Part shown: one piece after another, positions 61,452-64,000 of the stretch | Layout of the letters: the number at the start of each line of letters is the position of its first letter | How positions within the stretch are numbered: the first letter of the stretch is position 1 | From: Pseudomonas cremoricolorata DSM 17059 = NBRC 16634 | Lineage (GTDB): Bacteria > Pseudomonadota > Gammaproteobacteria > Pseudomonadales > Pseudomonadaceae | Assembly (NCBI RefSeq): GCF_000425745.1 | Contig: NZ_AUEA01000001.1 | Span: forward strand, 372,001-436,000 | Reading direction: 5' to 3' | Length of the DNA stretch: 64,000 bases | Made by a program: the position numbers and the translations under genes | The notes under the pieces: generated by a model | What the model saw: the letters and a program-made list of their open reading frames with translations, nothing else | Databases searched by the model: none | Told to the model about the DNA's origin: nothing

Positions 61452-62339
61452 TCAACGCATCTCCCCCCGTAACAGCCCGATGCGCTGATCCTTCTCCACC
61501 CATACCTGGTTCACCCACCCCTGCACCACCTTGCGAAACTCAGGATCATTCTCGTAATCCCCGCTCCACAGCACCGGGTCGAGTTCGCGTACCTGGATGT
61601 CGACGATCACCCGGCTGATGCTGCCGTTGACCAGGTCCCAGAATCCTGGGGCCTTGTCGCCTGGATAGACGATGGTCACATCCAGCAGGGCATCGAGCTG
61701 CTCGCCCATGGCGGCGAGTACGAAGGCGACGCCGCCGGCCTTGGGTTTGAGCAGGTAGCGGTAGGGTGACTGTTGCTCGGCGTGCTTGGCGGGGGTGAAG
61801 CGGGTGCCTTCGAGGTAGTTGACGACGTTGACCGGTTGGCGCTTGTACAGCTCGCACGCGGCCTTGGTGATTTCCAGGTCCTTGCCTTTCAGCTCCGGGT
61901 GCTTGTCCAGAAACGCTTTGCTATAGCGCTTCATGAACGGGTAGTCCAGGCCCCACCAGGCCAGGCCCAACAGCGGCACCCAGATCAGTTCTTTCTTGAG
62001 GAAGAACTTGAAGAACGGCGTACGCCGGTTGAGCGCTTCCATCAACGCGGGAATGTCGACCCAGCTCTGGTGGTTGCTGATGGTCAGGTAGGAGGTGTCG
62101 CGGCGCAGGTTTTCAGCGCCGCGGATCTCCCACTGCGTACGCACGCAACTGGCAAAGATGAATTTGTCGATTTCCGCCCAGGTCTCTGCGAACCACATCA
62201 CGCCAGCCGAGGCGTAGTCGCGGTAGCGCCCTGGCAGCACCAGCTTGATCAGCGCGCAGACCAGCAACGGGCCGATCAGCACCAGGGTGTTGAGCAGCAG
62301 CAGAAGGGCGACGAGGGTGCCAGTGAGCAGGCGGCGCAT
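61452..62339 (-). CDS. acyltransferase (YihG / PlsC-like), 295 aa
   Basis: Inner-membrane lysophospholipid or related acyltransferase. An N-terminal helix LLTGTLVALLLLLNTLVLIG is followed by the catalytic NHX4D box NHQSWVD (residues 89-95), and the second motif LEGTRFTPAKH. The pattern and length are those of E. coli YihG, an acyltransferase that adds cis-vaccenic acid to phosphatidic acid. Start at 62339 (MRRLLTG) is used; an upstream frame to 62450 lacks signals. Confidence 0.85.
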   Translation of the reverse strand: MRRLLTGTLVALLLLLNTLVLIGPLLVCALIKLVLPGRYRDYASAGVMWFAETWAEIDKFIFASCVRTQWEIRGAENLRRDTSYLTISNHQSWVDIPALMEALNRRTPFFKFFLKKELIWVPLLGLAWWGLDYPFMKRYSKAFLDKHPELKGKDLEITKAACELYKRQPVNVVNYLEGTRFTPAKHAEQQSPYRYLLKPKAGGVAFVLAAMGEQLDALLDVTIVYPGDKAPGFWDLVNGSISRVIVDIQVRELDPVLWSGDYENDPEFRKVVQGWVNQVWVEKDQRIGLLRGEMR

Positions 62340-62516
62340 AGTAGAACCTTGCACAAGATAGTCAGGGCGCAATGATAAGCAGCGCGGCGCGCGACGCCAA
62401 ATGTCTAGCCGGCTGGAATGCCGGCAAATGTTTCGGATTGTGTTTTTCACTGCACTGGGGCGAACCTCTGCCCAGCGCGCACTCTAAGCATCGACCCCCT
62501 ATTAGGAGCCTGCCCT

Positions 62517-63014
62517 GTGAAACCTCTGCTTGCCCTGCTGTCGCTCGTCGCTTTGCCGGTAATGGCTGCCGACCCGAATCTCTATGGCCGTTACGAGAAC
62601 ATCACCGTGGTCGACATCGGCCAGACCTTCAAGGCCAAGATGGATACCGGTGCCTACACCGCCTCGCTGTCGGCCAAGGACATCGAGCGCTTCAAGCGTG
62701 ATGGCGACGATTGGGTACGCTTCCGCCTGGCGACCCCCGATGCTGGCAGCAAGGTCTACGAACACAAGGTGGCGCGCATCAGCAACATCAAGAACCGCGC
62801 CGAGGAAGGCGATGACGACGCAGCGGAAACCTCCAGCCGCCCGGTGGTCGACCTGGAGCTGTGCCTGGGTGATGTAAAACGCACCGTCGAGGTGAACCTG
62901 GTAGACCGCAGCAGTTTCAACTACCCGCTGCTGATTGGCGCCAAGGCACTGCGTGAGTTCAAGGCCGCCATCGACCCGTCGAAGAAATACACCGCTGGCA
63001 AGCCCGATTGCTGA
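62517..63014 (+). CDS. RimK-type 'ATP-dependent zinc protease' family protein, 165 aa
   Basis: Secreted retropepsin-like aspartic protease domain (family formerly called Zn_protease, PF05618). I chose GTG at 62517 (VKPLLALLSLVALPVMA signal peptide), with aggag 9 nt upstream; a longer frame starting at 62418 would translate the ribosome site. The catalytic-type motif DTGAYTASLSA lies near residue 42 and VDLELCLGDVKRTVEVNLVD and YPLLIGAKALREF follow, as in RloA3/YbjN-neighbour proteases. True protease activity is unproven for many members. Confidence 0.8.
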   Translation: MKPLLALLSLVALPVMAADPNLYGRYENITVVDIGQTFKAKMDTGAYTASLSAKDIERFKRDGDDWVRFRLATPDAGSKVYEHKVARISNIKNRAEEGDDDAAETSSRPVVDLELCLGDVKRTVEVNLVDRSSFNYPLLIGAKALREFKAAIDPSKKYTAGKPDC

Positions 63015-63063
63015 TTGGGATTGCTTCTGAAGCAGCTCCTGAAGGTTTCGCAAATCTTCCAGA

Positions 63064-63102
63064 AGCGGCTTCAGCCGCGATGGGCCGCCAAGCGAGCGGC
63101 CC
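63064..63102. terminator. double hairpin between convergent protease-like gene and GST gene
   Basis: GCGGCT-TC-AGCCGC followed by GGGCCGC-caagcga-GCGGCCC, both perfect. The pair resembles a REP-type end element and can act as a bidirectional terminator without T-run. Confidence 0.45.
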
Positions 63103-63140
63103 CGGTAGCTCTGATTAACAGCCTGGGCGAACCTGCCTGC

Positions 63141-63764
63141 TCAAGCTGTTGGTGCTGTCGCCAGCATCGACGGTCGCTTGGCCACTTCGGCATACCATGC
63201 GGCCAGCCCTGGCTGACGTTCGCGCCAGCCGAACTCAGGCTGGCGCAGGTCGAGGTAGCCCAAGGCGCAGGCCAGACCAATGGCCGCCAGGTCGAAGCCT
63301 GAGGCGATTTCGGCCAAGTGCCGCTGCTCAAGATCAGCCAGGCTGCGGCGAATCTTTTCGCTCTGCGCATCGAGCCAGCCGTCCCAGCGCTTGTCGGCGG
63401 GCCGTACGGCCACTTCGTAGCGGCTCGACACTGCTGCATCGAGAATGGCATCGGCCTGCGACATCAGCGTCAGGCGGCGCCAGCGCGCCGAGCCTTCACG
63501 GGGCAGCAGCGGCAGGCCGACGTGCTGTTGGTCGAGGTATTCGCAGATCACTCGGCTGTCGTGCAGCACCGTGCCATCAGCCAGGCGCAGGGCGGGAATC
63601 TTGCCGATGGGGTTGCCCTGGTTGAGCGATGCATCGAGCTTGACCGGGCTGATGTCCACCCCTTGCAGGGTCACCCGATCGAGCTGCGCGGTTTCGTGCA
63701 GCACCACCATGACCTTGCGCACGAACGGCGAGAGCGGCGAATGGAAGAGCGTCATGCTGGCCAT
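63141..63764 (-). CDS. glutathione S-transferase, 207 aa
   Basis: Thioredoxin-fold N-terminal domain MASMTLFHSPLSPFVRKVMV with the catalytic Ser in SPLSPFVRK, cis-Pro in GKIPALRL and glutathione contact DSRVICEYLD. The C-terminal domain is all-helical (RWRRLTLMSQADAILDAAVS, FDLAAIGLACALGYLDLRQP). The length is typical of Beta/Nu-like bacterial GSTs of pseudomonads. It starts 3 bp after the msrA stop, so the two are co-transcribed and may work together in redox defence. A Met four codons in is an alternative start. Confidence 0.9.
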   Translation of the reverse strand: MASMTLFHSPLSPFVRKVMVVLHETAQLDRVTLQGVDISPVKLDASLNQGNPIGKIPALRLADGTVLHDSRVICEYLDQQHVGLPLLPREGSARWRRLTLMSQADAILDAAVSSRYEVAVRPADKRWDGWLDAQSEKIRRSLADLEQRHLAEIASGFDLAAIGLACALGYLDLRQPEFGWRERQPGLAAWYAEVAKRPSMLATAPTA

Positions 63765-63767
63765 GGC

Positions 63768-64000
63768 TCAGTTGCCCTGCAGGCTGGGCGGCAGGCAGAC
63801 ACCGGTGCCGCCGATGCCGCAGTAGCCGTTAGGGTTTTTCGCCAAGTACTGCTGGTGGTAGGCCTCGGCGAAGTACACGGTCGGCGCTTGCTCGATTTCG
63901 GTGGTGATTGCGCCGAAGCCGGCCTTGTCCAGTTCAGCCTGGTAGGCAGCCTTGCTCGCCTCGGCCTGTTGCAGTTGCTCGGGGCTGGTGCAGTAAATGG
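63768..64000 (-). CDS. msrA: peptide methionine-S-sulfoxide reductase MsrA, C-terminal part (runs off the right edge)
   Basis: The minus strand reads [20 protein letters not shown], then [20 protein letters not shown] and [20 protein letters not shown] followed by CLPPSLQGN and TGA. This is the C-terminal third of MsrA with the two recycling Cys (NGYCG and TGVCLP). The N-terminal active site GCFW is outside the window. It precedes the GST gene with a 3-bp gap. Confidence 0.92.
   Translation of the reverse strand, partial: IYCTSPEQLQQAEASKAAYQAELDKAGFGAITTEIEQAPTVYFAEAYHQQYLAKNPNGYCGIGGTGVCLPPSLQGN

Overview
The window is chromosomal DNA of a Pseudomonas, most likely of the P. putida group. 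The clues are high GC, dense REP-type palindromes (the 'aaccgcagcggcgga...cgctcctaca' pattern), and a gene order typical of that group: yggX-mutY-asmA, hisBH-hisA-hisF, choXWV-sdaB-gbdR, the carnitine locus, dgcAB-etf, gbcAB, glyA-soxBDAG-purU-fdhA. Species assignment is inference from gene content and order.

Layout. 0-4 kb: tail of an IS66-type transposase, a hypothetical gene, three small lipoproteins, tRNA-Thr and a methyltransferase. 4-7 kb: a polar amino-acid ABC transporter. 7.5-9 kb: a GABA-type permease. 9-13.4 kb: tRNA-Phe, yggX, mutY and asmA. 13.7-18.8 kb: an OFA-family MFS transporter, then hisB-hisH-DUF2164-hisA-hisF. 18.8-20.9 kb: a TonB-dependent receptor behind a Fur-box-like site.

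21-57.4 kb is an almost continuous catabolic supercluster for quaternary amines. ChoXWV imports choline, betaine or carnitine. CaiX, carnitine dehydrogenase, a BKACE enzyme and a thioesterase turn carnitine into glycine betaine. GbcAB demethylates betaine to dimethylglycine, DgcAB (with its own EtfAB) gives sarcosine, and SoxBDAG gives glycine. GlyA makes serine and SdaB makes pyruvate. PurU and FdhA handle the released one-carbon units, and LtaE cleaves threonine. Two AraC-type regulators, GbdR and CdhR, lie inside the cluster. Direct repeats with 21-bp period in the choX-sdaB and caiX-cdhR gaps look like binding sites for such regulators.

From 41.5 kb onward this core cluster is interrupted and then followed by accessory DNA. 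Four unlinked short genes each carry one RHS-repeat core module joined to a different C-terminal region, with no visible immunity gene. There is also a second, inverted IS66 tail, a DUF6124-like gene behind a leader that could form two mutually exclusive RNA helices (one covering the ribosome site), and a RelBE-type toxin-antitoxin pair. The right end returns to core genes: an acyltransferase, a RimK-type aspartic/zinc protease-like protein, a glutathione S-transferase and the end of msrA.

Less obvious signals are a plus-strand intrinsic terminator at 28.2 kb with no plus-strand gene before it (possible small RNA), an M19 'dipeptidase' in the betaine region lacking several metal ligands, and an intergenic 'gcttgcagct' repeat family placed inside operons.
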